Translations under genes and position numbers: made by a program
Notes under the pieces: generated by a model
The model's database searches: none
The model's input: only the letters and a program-made list of their open reading frames with translations
What the model was told of the DNA's origin: nothing
Part shown: one piece after another, positions 1-11,447 of the stretch
How the letters are laid out: every line of letters begins with the position of its first letter
Numbering within the stretch: position 1 is the stretch's first letter
From: Phocaeicola paurosaccharolyticus JCM 15092
GTDB lineage: Bacteria; Bacteroidota; Bacteroidia; Bacteroidales; Bacteroidaceae
DNA length: 64,000 bases
Direction of reading: 5' to 3'
NCBI RefSeq assembly: GCF_000613805.1
Contig: NZ_BAJR01000005.1
Span: forward strand, 62,001-126,000

Positions 1-417
1 AGCTTCACCAACATCTAAGAAATGACGTTGTTGCATAAACAATGATGCACCCATAATAGCACAGTTTACAGCTATGAGTGGCAAGAATATACCTAGAGAT
101 GCATAAAGTGTAGGACTGAATTTTTCAACCGCCATCTCAACAAGCTGAGTGATAGCTGCGATAACGGCAATGAAAAGGATAAAGCTCAGGAAGCTCAAGT
201 CAACACCCTCAACGATAGCATTAGCTTTTAATACATAATTTTCAAGAAGGTAGTTCACTGGAAGAGTTACAACTAATACAAATGTAACCGCAATACCAAG
301 TCCTAACGCTGTCTTGACATTTTTCGATACTGCCAGGTAAGAACACATTCCCAGAAAGTATGCGAAAATCATATTGTCCACAAAGATGGACTTTACAAAC
401 AAACTTAAATATTCCAT
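1..417 (-). CDS. nqrE: Na+-translocating NADH:quinone reductase subunit E (3' end outside window)
   Basis: This is an integral membrane subunit of the Na+-pumping NADH:ubiquinone oxidoreductase (Na+-NQR). The frame starts at the ATG at 415-417 and stays open for 139 codons to the window edge, so roughly the last third is missing. The translation begins [15 protein letters not shown] and contains [14 protein letters not shown], typical of NqrE, followed by several hydrophobic helices. It lies 21 bp downstream of nqrD in the order A-B-C-D-E, and nqrF is expected beyond the edge. NqrE and NqrD are known to be homologous, inverted membrane subunits. The identification rests on sequence and operon position. 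Confidence 0.95.
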   Translation of the reverse strand, partial: MEYLSLFVKSIFVDNMIFAYFLGMCSYLAVSKNVKTALGLGIAVTFVLVVTLPVNYLLENYVLKANAIVEGVDLSFLSFILFIAVIAAITQLVEMAVEKFSPTLYASLGIFLPLIAVNCAIMGASLFMQQRHFLDVGEA

Positions 418-438
418 ATTCTTTTCGTTTTACTGGGA

Positions 439-1077
439 TTAATTATTACTCTCCTGAAGTTCTTTATGCTTAGCACGCTGATACCAGATGATGCAAGCAA
501 GAATGATAAGTGCCAAAGGTGGCATAAGCATCATACCGTTGTTGATATAACCAAGATCATAAAGAGATTGTGGTATTACCTGGAAACCAAATAGTGTTCC
601 GGCACCAAACAACTCACGTATAAATGCTACAATTACCAGAATCTTAGCATAACCTATACCATTACCGATACCATCAAGGAATGATTCCCAAGGGCCATTC
701 ATCATTGCAAAAGCTTCAAGACGACCCATAAGAATACAGTTTGTAATAATCAAACCTATATAGACAGAAAGCTGTACACTTACATCGTAAGCAAATGCTT
801 TCAATATTTCACTTACTATAGTAACCAGTGTAGCAACGACAACCAACTGAACGATGATACGTATACGGTTAGGTATTGTCTTACGCAACAAAGAGATTAC
901 GAAATTCGAAAAACCTGTAATGATAGCTACAGACAACCCCATTACTACTGCAGGTTTAAGCTGAGAAGTTACTGCTAGTGCAGAACAGATACCAAGTACC
1001 TGAACTGTTACCGGGTTATTCATTCCAAGTGGAGTTAAAAGAACTTCTCTATTCTTTTTAGAAAATAATTCGCTCAT
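439..1077 (-). CDS. nqrD: Na+-translocating NADH:quinone reductase subunit D
   Basis: This 212-residue membrane subunit of Na+-NQR has about six hydrophobic helices and the family-typical N-terminus with LLTPLGMNNPVTVQVLGICSALAV. Length is normal for the family. A strong purine-rich ribosome-binding sequence (GAGGAGGAA on the minus strand, about 1083-1095) sits just before the start, which is notable because Shine-Dalgarno sites are weak in most Bacteroidetes genes. It lies between nqrC and nqrE in one operon and helps form the Na+ pathway through the membrane. Confidence 0.96.
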   Translation of the reverse strand: MSELFSKKNREVLLTPLGMNNPVTVQVLGICSALAVTSQLKPAVVMGLSVAIITGFSNFVISLLRKTIPNRIRIIVQLVVVATLVTIVSEILKAFAYDVSVQLSVYIGLIITNCILMGRLEAFAMMNGPWESFLDGIGNGIGYAKILVIVAFIRELFGAGTLFGFQVIPQSLYDLGYINNGMMLMPPLALIILACIIWYQRAKHKELQESNN

Positions 1078-1095
1078 ATTCTATTGTTCCTCCTC

Positions 1096-1772
1096 TTATT
1101 GTTTAACATTTAAAAAATTGGTATACATCTTAAGACAATCCTTTATCATGCATTAACACCATTTGAAGTAATTGTACCACCTGAGATACCATCTACCTGA
1201 TGCGCCGCATCTGTCACCTTACCAAATTTTGCTACGCCAAGAGCAATATTACCATCACCCATGACTTTCTTATCGGTAAACTGGTTCTGGAACTTAGTTG
1301 TTGAGATTTCAGCTCCAAGTCCCGGAGTCTCACCCTGATGAGAGAAGTATACACCATAAACTGTATCCTTATCATCATTAAGTGCTACATAACCCCAGAT
1401 AGGGCCCCAAAGTCCTGCTCCATATACAGGGATAACATATTTGGTAGCACCGTCTACATCACATACAAATACGTGAAGACGGTTATTTGCTAATTCGGAT
1501 TTATAAGAGGTCTGGAAAGATCCTTCGTTCTTAGCCAATGTTCCATCAGGCTGAACCAACATATCTTCCTTAACATGTTTCTTGTAATCTGCTTCTGCAT
1601 TCTGAACCTCTTTAAGATTAAGAGCAGAAAGAATCTGCTTCTTTGTATCCAGTTCAATATTCTTGTACTGAACATCTTTCAAAGATGATGATACAAAAGC
1701 AAGAAGGAATGCAACGATAACAACCATTACCGAAGCATAAATTATAGTATATACATTACTATTAGTATTCAT
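1096..1772 (-). CDS. nqrC: Na+-translocating NADH:quinone reductase subunit C (frameshift near the 3' end)
   Basis: NqrC carries one of the covalently bound FMN groups of Na+-NQR. The protein has one N-terminal transmembrane helix (about residues 9-29) and a periplasmic FMN-binding domain. The SGGTITS motif at about residues 197-203 holds the flavinylated threonine (about Thr200). As written the frame stops at 1146 after SNGVNA, which is too early. Adding one base at about 1149 (GCATG to GCAATG on the gene strand) restores a normal tail beginning MIKDCLKMYTNFL and ending at the TAA at 1096-1098, for about 225 residues. The restored end lies 18 bp before nqrD. I treat the shift as a likely sequence error. 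Confidence 0.93.
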
Positions 1773-1786
1773 GATGTTTCGATTTA

Positions 1787-2992
1787 TTAGTTGTTGATTA
1801 AGTTAGCTCTCTTCATACGTGCTGTGATATTCTTCTGAACCACAATATAGTCGATAAGTGGAGCAAAAATATTCATGAGAAGAATTGAAAGCATCATACC
1901 CTCAGGAAAACCAGGGTTAAGCACGCGGATAATGATTGCCATTGCACCGATAATGAATCCGTAAATATATTTACCTGTTTCAGTACGTGCTGAAGTAACA
2001 GGGTCGGTAGCCATGAATACTGCACCGAAACAGAAACCTCCAAGTGCTAGATGTTCAAACCAAGGAAGTTGAGACATCACATTTGCCTCAGATCCGAATA
2101 GGTTGAATGTGATTGCCATTACGATACCACCTGCAAATACAGAGAACATTGTTCTCCAACTTGCAATACCACTCCAAAGAAGTATTATTGCTCCTATAGC
2201 GATTGCAATAACACTGGTCTCACCTATTGAACCGGGTATGAAACCTAAAATCATATCCGAAAGTGATGCCTGAGTACCGTCAACATTGATAAGTTCAAGT
2301 GCACCTGTTGATGTAGCAGCCTGTCCAAGCATTGTTGCACCTGTGTAACCATCAACTAGCTGACCGCCACCGATACCGAGAATACTCTGTGTGCTTACCC
2401 AAACAGCATCACCCGACATCTTAGTAGGATATGCGAAGAAGAGGAATGCACGGGCGATAAGTGCAGGGTTGAATACATTCATACCTGTTCCACCAAATAC
2501 CTCTTTTGCAAAGATTACTGAGAATGCAACAGCAATGGCAAGAATCCATATTGGACACTCAACAGGAACTATCATAGGGATAAGAAGACCTGTAACAAGG
2601 TAACCTTCCTGAATCTCCTCCTTTTTCCATTGAGCTACTACAAACTCAATACCAAGACCTACTACATATGAAACAATGATTTTTGGCAATACTGCGAGGA
2701 AACCATAGATGAATTTCTCAAAGAATCCTGCTTCCTGTCCTACTGCTAGGAAATGCTGGTAGCCTACGTTGTACATACCGAACAGAAGTGCCGGCATCAA
2801 CGCAATAACTACCATCGTCATGATACGCTTACTGTCTATCGCATCATGGATATGAACTCCTGATTTCGATGTTGTATTTGGAGTGAATAGGAATGTCTCG
2901 AATCCATCAAATACAGATCGGAATGCGTGGAGTTTGCCACCCTCTTCGAAGTTTGGCTTTATCTTGTTGAGATAATTTCTTAACGCTTTCAT
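1787..2992 (-). CDS. nqrB: Na+-translocating NADH:quinone reductase subunit B
   Basis: This 401-residue polytopic membrane subunit of Na+-NQR belongs to the NqrB/RnfD family. About ten hydrophobic segments are visible. The conserved TGMNVFNPAL stretch is at about residues 169-178, and the DGYTGAT motif at about 214-220 ends in the threonine (about Thr220) that carries covalent FMN in characterised enzymes. The gene is intact, 14 bp upstream of nqrC and 19 bp downstream of nqrA. Confidence 0.97.
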   Translation of the reverse strand: MKALRNYLNKIKPNFEEGGKLHAFRSVFDGFETFLFTPNTTSKSGVHIHDAIDSKRIMTMVVIALMPALLFGMYNVGYQHFLAVGQEAGFFEKFIYGFLAVLPKIIVSYVVGLGIEFVVAQWKKEEIQEGYLVTGLLIPMIVPVECPIWILAIAVAFSVIFAKEVFGGTGMNVFNPALIARAFLFFAYPTKMSGDAVWVSTQSILGIGGGQLVDGYTGATMLGQAATSTGALELINVDGTQASLSDMILGFIPGSIGETSVIAIAIGAIILLWSGIASWRTMFSVFAGGIVMAITFNLFGSEANVMSQLPWFEHLALGGFCFGAVFMATDPVTSARTETGKYIYGFIIGAMAIIIRVLNPGFPEGMMLSILLMNIFAPLIDYIVVQKNITARMKRANLINN

Positions 2993-3011
2993 TAATTATA
3001 TTAGTTTTTTA

Positions 3012-4360
3012 TTAGCACATTTCTTTGCGAAGCATGTCAAGACCCTGACGTACTATACGCTGTAATTCCAACTTAGAAGAGTCGACAAACTCACAAAGAG
3101 CAAAATCTTCTGGAGCTACCTCGTAGATTCCAAGTGCTTCCATCTTGTCGATATCACCGGCAATGATTGCCTTGATAAGATATTCAGGGAAGATATCCAT
3201 AGGGAACATCTTGTCGTATTCACCCGACATAATCATATGTCTCTCACCACCTTTAACACGAGCATCGATAGTATACTCCTTCTTAGGAAAGAGCCAGCTG
3301 AAGTAGCTATGGTTTAAACTGAACTGATTGCAGCGTGGCATAACAAAACCAAGGAATTCACTGATGTTGTCACCCTCAGGGATTACTGTAAGTGATGTTG
3401 TATGTGCACCAAGATATCCATTAGGTTTGATCTGCCTACCTGTAAGTACATTGCCGTCAATGTAACGAAGAGATTTTGATTCATCAACATTAGCAGCAAA
3501 CACATCAGTCAGCATAGCTCCAACTTTAAGCTTGCAGTATGCAGCCTTCTTCACTTCAGAACCTGTAAGTGCTATTGTACGTGATAAATCAATTCTACCT
3601 GTATTAAATAGACGACCGATGAATATAACTTCTTCAGCACCAAGTGTCCAAACGACCTCACCCTTATTGATAGGCTGATGCGGTTAATCTGTACGCCGAC
3701 ATTACCTGCAGGGTTAGGACCTTGGAAAGCAGTTATTGTAACATTCTTGGCATCTGTAAGTGCCTTACTCTTTTGGCAAACGCAAATATTTAGATATGTC
3801 TTTGCTATCTTAGATAGTGCATCAAGACCGGTCTGGAAATCAGATTCCTGTCCTTGAAGAACATATTCAAAATCTGGAGCAAGAGGATTTTTGTCGAAAG
3901 CGGAGATAAAGATACCTTTAGGAGTAGAATTAGGATCAGCAATCACGCTGTAAGGACGTTGTACGAAGAAAGCGAACAAACCAGCCTCCAAAAGGGCCGA
4001 CTTAACATCTTCTCCACTCATTGTCGATACATCTTTTTTGCCAAATTCCTGATAATCCTGTTCGGTTGCCGCTGCCACAGAGATACACATTACTTTTCTT
4101 CTCTCTCCACGCTCAACACTTGTAACAACACCACTAACGGGAGAAACGAATTTAATTTCGGGGTTATTCTTATCAACAAAGAGTGGTCCCCCGGCCATAA
4201 CATATTCCTGTTCTTTTACCACCACTTTAGGAGTAACTCCATAAAAATCATCTGGAATCAATGCATAGATTTCCGGCTGATTTACTTTGATAATTTCCTG
4301 TGATGGTTTACCTTTCAGGTTGATGTCTAGGCCTTTACGTAATTTAATTACATTTGCCAT
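3012..4360 (-). CDS. nqrA: Na+-translocating NADH:quinone reductase subunit A (frameshifted)
   Basis: NqrA is the cytoplasmic, quinone-associated subunit of Na+-NQR and the first gene of this operon. Two overlapping pieces (3572-4360 and 3012-3554) join into one protein of 449 residues, the expected size. The N-terminal piece starts MANVIKLRKGLDINLKGKP. After NRIS the frame is lost. Restoring one C (AGCCTATC to AGCCCTATC on the gene strand, at 3673-3674) gives NRISPINKGEVVWTLGAEEV and runs straight into the second piece. A possible minus-strand -7 box (TAATTTTG, 4395-4402) lies just upstream. Sequence error is the likeliest cause, because the rest of the operon is intact. Confidence 0.94.
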
Positions 4361-4714
4361 ATTTGGTTATATAAATGATTTTTAAATTTAGTCGCAAAAT
4401 TAGATAAAAAATATATAAAAAAAGAATTTTAATATCACATTATGGAAAAATTTCTTCAATTAATCCATAAGTGATTATCAACCTTATAATAATTAAACAT
4501 AAAAGTCGCTGAATCAGACAAAAACATATCATTATTCTACTTAAAAAGTTTATCTTTTTTCCTCGTAATCATACTATGCCAAGGCAACCTATTATCGTCT
4601 TCTCTCCATCATCCATAATAGTACCACAACCCTCTTATTATTGCTTTCGTTATGCTACTATTCCCCTTCGAATTGATAAGATAACATAAAAAGGAGTAAA
4701 AATTGATGAATTGT

Positions 4715-4747
4715 TTTGGGCAACATTGCACTATATTACTACTTTTG
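4715..4747 (+). promoter_or_regulatory. Bacteroidetes-type promoter for the TamB-like gene
   Basis: TTTG at 4715-4718, a 21-bp spacer, and TACTTTTG at 4740-4747 match the Bacteroidetes sigma-ABfr -33/-7 pattern (TTTG, about 20 bp, TAnnTTTG). The predicted transcript start lies a few bases before the ATG at 4764, giving a very short leader. The remaining 4361-4714 stretch between the divergent nqrA and this gene is AT-rich and holds no gene I can support. Confidence 0.6.
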
Positions 4748-4763
4748 TTAACCAAAACAAAAA

Positions 4764-7700
4764 ATGGCTTTAAAATTCTCTTATAAGAATCTGTTTAGGA
4801 TATTTGTAGTCTCAATACTGGGAACCTATATACTTTTGATTGCTCTTTTGAATATCCCGTTTGTTCAAAAGAGATTGTCTGGTTTTATAGCCGACGAACT
4901 CAGTAATAAGCTGAAAACAGAGGTAAAAATAGGGAATGTAGATATCGGACTACTTAACAGAATTATAATACACGATCTTCATGTAAAGGATCAAAAAAAA
5001 GGTAACCTTCTTGATGTATCCGACCTCTCTGCTAAATTCAAAATTATGCCTCTTTTTGAGGGCAAGATTGTTATCAGCAGCGTGCAGATATTCAATTTCT
5101 ATCTCAACGTCAACCGAAAAGATAACAACTCCCCTACAAATCTTCAGTTTATCATCGATGCTTTATCAAGCAAAGACAAGAAAGCAAAGAGTTCAAAAAT
5201 AGATTTACGAATAAACTCCCTTCTTATACAGAATGGAAACTTCAAATACGATGTTATATCATTGCCAAAGACAGAGGGAAGGTTCAATACATCACATATC
5301 GATGTAAGCAATCTCTCTGGAATAATTTCTCTTAAAGCATTAAGAAATGACTCTCTCAATGCCAGAGTCAGACGCCTGCAGTTCAAAGAGAAGTCAGGCA
5401 TAGACCTGCAACGTTTCTCATTCAGAGTAATAGGCAACAAGAAGAAGCTTAGCATAAGCAACATAGACATAAAGTTACCTTCATCATCATTAAGACTTAA
5501 CAACATTGTCTTCACCTACAATGAATTGAAAAATCTCCCTCGCTTCTCGGATGATGTGCGCTTCAGCGGAAATTTCATTGCTCAGATCAGTCCTAATGAC
5601 CTCTCCTCCTTCGTCCCTGTAATGAGTAACTATAGAGATGATATCAATATCAGCATTCGTATATCGGGAAACAATGATAAGGTTGTATGCTCACGCTTTA
5701 ATATGACCGATAAGTTAGGTATGGAGATAAACGGCGAGGCATATATTGACGGGCTTAAGAGCAAGAATCCGGAGGTCTCACTTACTCTGTTCAACTCAAA
5801 CCTCACTAATAGCAATATTAATAATATTGTAAACAGTTTCAGAATATCCCTTCCTGCTCCTATTACCGAGAGAAAGTTCATTAATTTCAAGGGAGAAATA
5901 AGCGGTGTACTCAGCAACCTTGCACTGAATGGTATTCTACAGTCCGATCTTGGTATAGTGAATACCAAAATTGTGATGAACAGAAACGATAATGGTATAC
6001 GTTCATACTCAGGAAACGTAGATTGCAAGGAGTTCTCACTCTCCACACTGCTTAACAACACCGACTTTGGTAATGTTGACTTCAATGTTGAGTTGAAAGG
6101 TTTCAACTATAGAAACAAATTCCCTGAGTCGTACATAGCAGGCAATGTAAACTCATTTGAATACAAAGGTTACAAATACTCAAATATTTCTGTCGACGGC
6201 AACTTCAAAAAGGGTGGCTTCAATGGAAAGTTCAATATGGATGATAAGAACTGTAATATAAATGTAGACGGCGGATTCAGCTTAGAGAATAAGACCCCTG
6301 TCTTCAATATAATAGCAAAAGTAAAAAACTTCTCTCCAAACAGACTCAACCTGACTGATAAGTATGCTGACTCAGATTTCTCATTCAATGTCAATGCTAA
6401 TTTCGTTGGGAAGACTATTGACGATATCGATGGAACAATCTCTGTAGATAGTCTTACACTGAATGCTCCAAAGGATGGTTCATACTTTGTCGATAACATA
6501 TCTGTAAATGCAAACCATAATGGAAAAGCTAAAGAGATAACATTGTCCTCATCATTTATGAATGGTATCATTTCCGGAGAGTTCAACTACAACTCACTCC
6601 CTCATAGCATCATATCTGCTCTGAACAGATATATACCTTCACTGGTAGCAAATAAGAAGGCTGAGCAGTCACACAACAACTTCGATTTCAACTTCAACAT
6701 TGAGAATGGTGAATTCTTCTCGAAGATGCTCTTCTTGCCTATCGAACTCAATAAGCCTGCCCGCATAAAGGGATTCCTTAATGATGATGAAAACAAGTTC
6801 AGAGTAGAGGCATCGATGCCGCAGTTCAAATACAACAACTCCCAATACGACTCGGGCGTACTACGCTGCGAGAATACTGGGAATGAGATATTGTGTAATA
6901 TCTATGGCTCAACACTGCTCAACAGTGGTGTAATGGTCAACCTCTCAGTAAACTCCTCTTTGAAGGATGATAAGTTGAAGACCACACTCAACTGGGGAAA
7001 CAACTCTGCAAATACCTATGGAGGTAAGTTCACCACAGTAACCGCCTTCTCAAAGTCAACAAAAAGCAATAATATCAATGCTGATATAGATATCCTCCCT
7101 ACAGAGGTGATAATAAACGACTCTATATGGAACTTACGGCCATCATCTATCTCAATAACAGATGGTGATGTCGATATAAACAATTTCGTCTTCGAACATC
7201 GTAATCAGCATATCATAGTCAACGGACAGCTGACAAAGAATGATAATGACTCATGCGATATAGATTTGAAGGATATCGACCTACACTACCTTCTTAATAT
7301 AGTTAAGTTCGATGATGTGAAATTCGGCGGTATGATAACTGGTAATGTAATCTTGAAAAATATAATGAAGAGTCCCGACATGTACGCACTCCTCGACGTT
7401 AAGGATTTCTCTTTGAATGATGCTGTTCTTGGTAGAGCAGATATAAAAGGAGTATGGGATAAGGAGAAAGGTGATATCCGACTTAATGCCGATATCAAAG
7501 ATAATGAAAAGCATACCGTAGTCACAGGTTTTGTCTCTCCAAAACGAGCAGATCTTGACCTAAAGATAAAAGCCGACGGTACCAACATAGCTCTACTATC
7601 ACCATTTGTCAAAGGTATCTTCAGTGATATTCGTGGTGGTGTATATGGTGATGTACGACTATTTGGCGACTTCAAGCATCTCGACTTCGAGGGTGATGCC

Positions 7701-9205
7701 AAGGCAAACCTTGAGGCAAGAGTGGATGTGCTCAACACCTACTTCCGTATAGTAAACGACTCTGTACATATCCGACCGGGAGAGTTTGCATTCAACAATG
7801 TACATATACAGGACAGAGATGGAAACGACGGATATGTCACAGGTGCCCTGCGTCATACAAAACTAAAGAACCTTACCTACCGCTTCAACATCAATGGTAA
7901 CAACTTGCTTATGTACAACACAGCACAGAGCAGCTCATTACCATTCTTCGGAAAGGTGTATGGAACTGGAAATGTAGTTATCGACGGCGGCAACAATGCC
8001 ATGAACATAGATGCATCAATAAGGACATCCCGCAATACCACATTTACATATCTTACTTCTATGCCAAACGAGGCGACAAACACACAATTTATCACTTTCG
8101 TCGACAAGACTCCTAAGAGAATTCAGGATGTTGTTGAGACAAACCTCTATCACCCTCTCAACAAGAAGAAACAGAAAGAGGAAGATGGACCTCCTATGGA
8201 TCTCCATATCAACATGGCAATTGAGGCTACTCCTGATGCAACAATGAGGATTATCATGGACCTATTTCAGGCGATAACATCTCAGCTACAGGTAATGGAA
8301 ATCTGCAGGTGAACTACTATAATAAAGGAGATTTCAGAATATTCGGCAACTACATCATCGATAAAGGTATGTATAAACTGAGTATGCAGGAGATTATACG
8401 CAAGGATTTTACTCTGAAACAGGGTGGTACAGTGACATTCAGCGGAGATCCCTATCAGGGTAATCTCGATGTACAGGCTTCATATACGGTGAACTCAGCA
8501 TCACTTAGCGACCTTGGCGTAGGTGTATCCACCTCACAAGGAGGACAGAGCACAGTTAAAGTCAACTGCCTCATGAACCTCAACGGCAGCATCTCAAACC
8601 CGACAATAAAATTTGATCTCGAGTTGCCTAATGTCAGCGAAGAGGATAAAGAGATTGTGCGCAGCGCCACACGTACCGAGGAGCAGATGAATACCCAGAT
8701 TATATATCTACTTGGTATTGGTAAGTTCTACACATACGACTATGCCAACAATGCCAACACCCAGTCATCGAATGCGACTAGCTCACTCGCCTTCAGCACC
8801 CTGTCGGGACAGCTCAACAACATGCTCTCACAATGGATGGACAACAAAAACTGGAATATCGGAGCAAACCTCTCCACAGGTGAGAAGGGATGGACAGATG
8901 TAGAGGCAGAAGCAATACTCTCGGGAAGTCTTCTTAACAACCGACTACTGCTGAACGGAAACTTCGGATATAAGGATAATGCCTTGGCAAATACCAACTT
9001 CGTAGGAGACTTTGAGGCTATATGGCTTCTTACAAAAAATGGAGACTGGCGTTTGAGAGGGTACAACCAGACAAATGATAGATATTACTTGAAATCAACT
9101 CTTACCACTCAAGGTATCGGCATTATGTACAGAAAGGACTTTACTAAATGGAATGACCTTTTCAAATGGGCTTTGTGGTGGAAGAAATCTGATAAGAAAA
9201 AATAG
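4764..9205 (+). CDS. tamB: TamB/AsmA-like translocation and assembly module protein (frameshifted)
   Basis: This very large protein of the TamB/DUF490 group is about 1480 residues when restored. It has one N-terminal membrane anchor (about residues 9-31), a long series of beta-rich repeats, and a C-terminal TamB domain (including FRIFGNYIIDKGMYKLSMQ). Proteins of this family span the periplasm and help supply phospholipid or fold outer-membrane proteins. The frame breaks at 8261-8262, where MDLFQAIT should read MDPISGDNI. Adding one C (GACCTATT to GACCCTATT) joins 4764-8312 to 8309-9205. No BamA/TamA-like gene is adjacent. aguA starts immediately downstream, suggesting co-transcription. Confidence 0.88.
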
Positions 9206-10246
9206 ATGACTATGAATAGACCCTTTTTACCTGCTGAATGGGAAGAACAGGCCTTCATTCAGCTTACTTGGCCACATAAAGAGACTGACTGGAATTATAT
9301 GCTCGATGAAGTTGAGGAGTGCTATATAAATATTGCACGTGAGATACTCAGCAGAGAGAGATTGATAGTCGTCACTCCTGAACCGGAACATGTGGAACAG
9401 GTACTGGCTAAAGCCGGCATCTGCTTAGACAACCTCACCCTTGTAAAGATTGAGACCAACGATACGTGGGCACGCGACCATGCTTTCATAACCACCATCG
9501 ACGAAGATGGCAATGCAATGCTTAATGACTTCTGTTTCAACGGATGGGGAATGAAGTTTGCAGCCAACCTAGATAATCAGATAAACAAGAAGCTTATGAA
9601 AGAGGATCTGTTGCAAGGGAAATATGTCAGCCGACTCAATTTCGTTCTCGAAGGCGGTTCTATAGAGAGTGATAGTGATGGCACCCTCCTCACCACAGCT
9701 GAATGTCTTCTCTCCGACAACCGCAACGATACCTTGTCGCGTGAGGAGATAGAGAAATATCTCAAGTCTACATTCCATGTTGAGAAGGTATTATGGATTG
9801 AGAATGGTTTTCTCGAGGGTGATGACACAGATAGTCACATTGACACACTTGCCAGACTCTGTCCAGACAACACTATAGTTTATGTGAAGTGTAACGATAA
9901 AGATGATATCCATTATTCAGCCCTCAAGGCTATGGAAGATGAACTTTTTCAGTTCACAAACTGCAGAGGTGAGCACTACAGACTGCTCCCTCTCCCATTT
10001 CCTGATGCTGTTTATGATGAAAATGATGAGAGACTTCCTGCTACTTATGCAAACTTCCTTATTATGAATGGAGCCGTTCTCTGCCCTGTATACAACCAGG
10101 AGGAGAATGACAAAGAGGCTTTGAAGGTTCTTAAGAGTGCCTTTCCTGACCATGAGATTATAGGAATAGATTGCAGTCCTCTAATACGTCAGCATGGTTC
10201 ATTGCACTGCATCACCATGCAATATCCAAAATGTGTTCAAAAATAA
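9206..10246 (+). CDS. aguA: Agmatine deiminase (peptidyl-arginine deiminase family)
   Basis: This 346-residue enzyme hydrolyses agmatine to N-carbamoylputrescine plus ammonia. Family marks include the N-terminal FLPAEWEEQAFIQLTWPHKETDW, ETNDTWARDH at about residues 84-93, the EGDDTDSHIDTLAR segment with catalytic Asp/His, and the C-terminal GSLHC, whose cysteine is the nucleophile. The ATG follows directly on the TamB-like stop codon; an in-frame ATG two codons later is also possible. The next gene encodes the following step, so this is a two-enzyme putrescine pathway. Confidence 0.94.
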   Translation: MTMNRPFLPAEWEEQAFIQLTWPHKETDWNYMLDEVEECYINIAREILSRERLIVVTPEPEHVEQVLAKAGICLDNLTLVKIETNDTWARDHAFITTIDEDGNAMLNDFCFNGWGMKFAANLDNQINKKLMKEDLLQGKYVSRLNFVLEGGSIESDSDGTLLTTAECLLSDNRNDTLSREEIEKYLKSTFHVEKVLWIENGFLEGDDTDSHIDTLARLCPDNTIVYVKCNDKDDIHYSALKAMEDELFQFTNCRGEHYRLLPLPFPDAVYDENDERLPATYANFLIMNGAVLCPVYNQEENDKEALKVLKSAFPDHEIIGIDCSPLIRQHGSLHCITMQYPKCVQK

Positions 10247-10260
10247 ATCTATATTTAGTT

Positions 10261-11151
10261 ATGGAAAGAAAAGTGATAAAAGTCGGCATCGTTCAGCAGT
10301 CATGTTCTGCTGACTTCAAAGGTAACATAGAGAAGCTGAAAAACAATATAAAGGATGTTGCTCAGAAAGGAGCTCAGCTTGTTGTACTTCAAGAGTTACA
10401 CAACTCTCTCTATTTCTGTCAGGTTGAAGATACCAATATGTTCGATCTTGCAGAGAGCATACCCGGACCATCGACAGACTTTTACGGAACACTGGCAAAA
10501 GAGTATGGAATAGTGCTCGTTACGTCTCTCTTCGAGAGACGTGCACCGGGTCTCTACCACAACACAGCCGTTGTCTTCGAGAAAGATGGCACCATAGCCG
10601 GCAAATACCGTAAGATGCATATCCCTGATGATCCTGCATATTACGAGAAGTTCTACTTCACCCCTGGCGATATAGGTTTCGAACCTATTGAGACATCTAT
10701 TGGTAAACTTGGTGTTCAGGTCTGCTGGGATCAGTGGTATCCTGAAGGAGCACGCCTTATGGCACTCAAAGGTGCTGAGATACTTATATATCCTACAGCC
10801 ATAGGCTGGGAAAGCAGCGACACCGATGATGAGAAAGCTCGTCAGTGCGATGCATGGACAACAGTACAGAGAGGTCACGCCGTGGCCAACGGACTTCCAG
10901 TTATCTCTGTAAACCGTGTGGGACATGAAGATGACCCATCCGGTCAGACTAATGGAATACAGTTCTGGGGAAACAGTTTCATAGCGGGACCTCAAGGTGA
11001 GATATTAGCAAAAGCATCCAATTCTAAAGAGGAGAATATTGTCATAGAACTCGATATGCAGAGAAGCGAGAATGTTCGCCGATGGTGGCCATTCTTAAGA
11101 GACAGAAGAATAGAAAAGTTCGATGATCTGGCAAAACGATTTATCGATTAA
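10261..11151 (+). CDS. aguB: N-carbamoylputrescine amidase
   Basis: This 296-residue nitrilase-superfamily (carbon-nitrogen hydrolase) enzyme converts N-carbamoylputrescine to putrescine, CO2 and ammonia. The catalytic Glu-Lys-Cys triad is visible: Glu in VVLQELHNSLYF, Lys in YRKMHIPDD, and Cys in QVCWDQWYPEGARL. The chosen ATG at 10261 (MERKVIKVGIVQQS) follows aguA by 14 bp. The open frame extends upstream to 10171, but that part overlaps aguA and is not family-like. It forms the second half of the agmatine route to putrescine. Confidence 0.94.
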   Translation: MERKVIKVGIVQQSCSADFKGNIEKLKNNIKDVAQKGAQLVVLQELHNSLYFCQVEDTNMFDLAESIPGPSTDFYGTLAKEYGIVLVTSLFERRAPGLYHNTAVVFEKDGTIAGKYRKMHIPDDPAYYEKFYFTPGDIGFEPIETSIGKLGVQVCWDQWYPEGARLMALKGAEILIYPTAIGWESSDTDDEKARQCDAWTTVQRGHAVANGLPVISVNRVGHEDDPSGQTNGIQFWGNSFIAGPQGEILAKASNSKEENIVIELDMQRSENVRRWWPFLRDRRIEKFDDLAKRFID

Positions 11152-11183
11152 GCCACATAGTCACATATAGTGATGATGTAATA

Positions 11184-11363
11184 AAGCTTAAGCACCGGAA
11201 TTGTGATGGAACTATAAATTATTGATTGTCTGATAAGACTTAATAGCTGAAATTTAAAACTTAAATTCCTCAAATTTTGATGGAGCTATAAGGCTGAAAC
11301 CCCGCATAGTTATAGTGCAATAAAATAGTAATGTGTAAGTAAGCTTAAGTCCTTCAAATTGTA
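11184..11363. repeat. Degenerate about 35-bp repeat, three copies, in the aguB-aspS gap
   Basis: Three imperfect copies begin near 11184, 11258 and 11341. They share a core of A-A-G/A-C-T-T-A-A-G/A followed by a short variable stretch and AATTGT or AATTTTGATGG; the first two also share GATGGA(A/G)CTATAA. Copies are spaced about 75-83 bp apart. No reading frame runs through them, and the rest of 11152-11398 is otherwise featureless. This may be decayed duplication rather than a functional array. Confidence 0.4.
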
Positions 11364-11398
11364 CTTTCGCAATTAAACAATTTATTATAAAATAAGAT

Positions 11399-11427
11399 AG
11401 CCCTGTAATATTAACTATTACAGGGCT
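11399..11427. terminator. Bidirectional terminator between aguB and aspS
   Basis: A perfect 12-bp inverted repeat (AGCCCTGTAATA, 5-base loop, TATTACAGGGCT) lies between the convergent aguB and aspS genes. It is followed by T-rich sequence on both strands, consistent with termination in both directions. Confidence 0.8.
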
Positions 11428-11447
11428 ATTCTTTATATCTATTAAAA

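Noticed and set aside
3854-4303. A 149-codon plus-strand open frame over nqrA
   Set aside because: It lies wholly opposite nqrA, has no family-like sequence, and the nqrA frame is strongly supported.
5144-6586. Several minus-strand frames of 120-160 codons over the TamB-like gene
   Set aside because: They are antisense to a long, continuous, family-like protein and show no domain.
10396-10995. A 199-codon minus-strand open frame over aguB
   Set aside because: It mirrors the intact amidase gene with catalytic triad and has no recognisable domain.
11184-11363. CRISPR-like array
   Set aside because: Copies are only three, very imperfect and lack uniform spacers; no cas genes are present.
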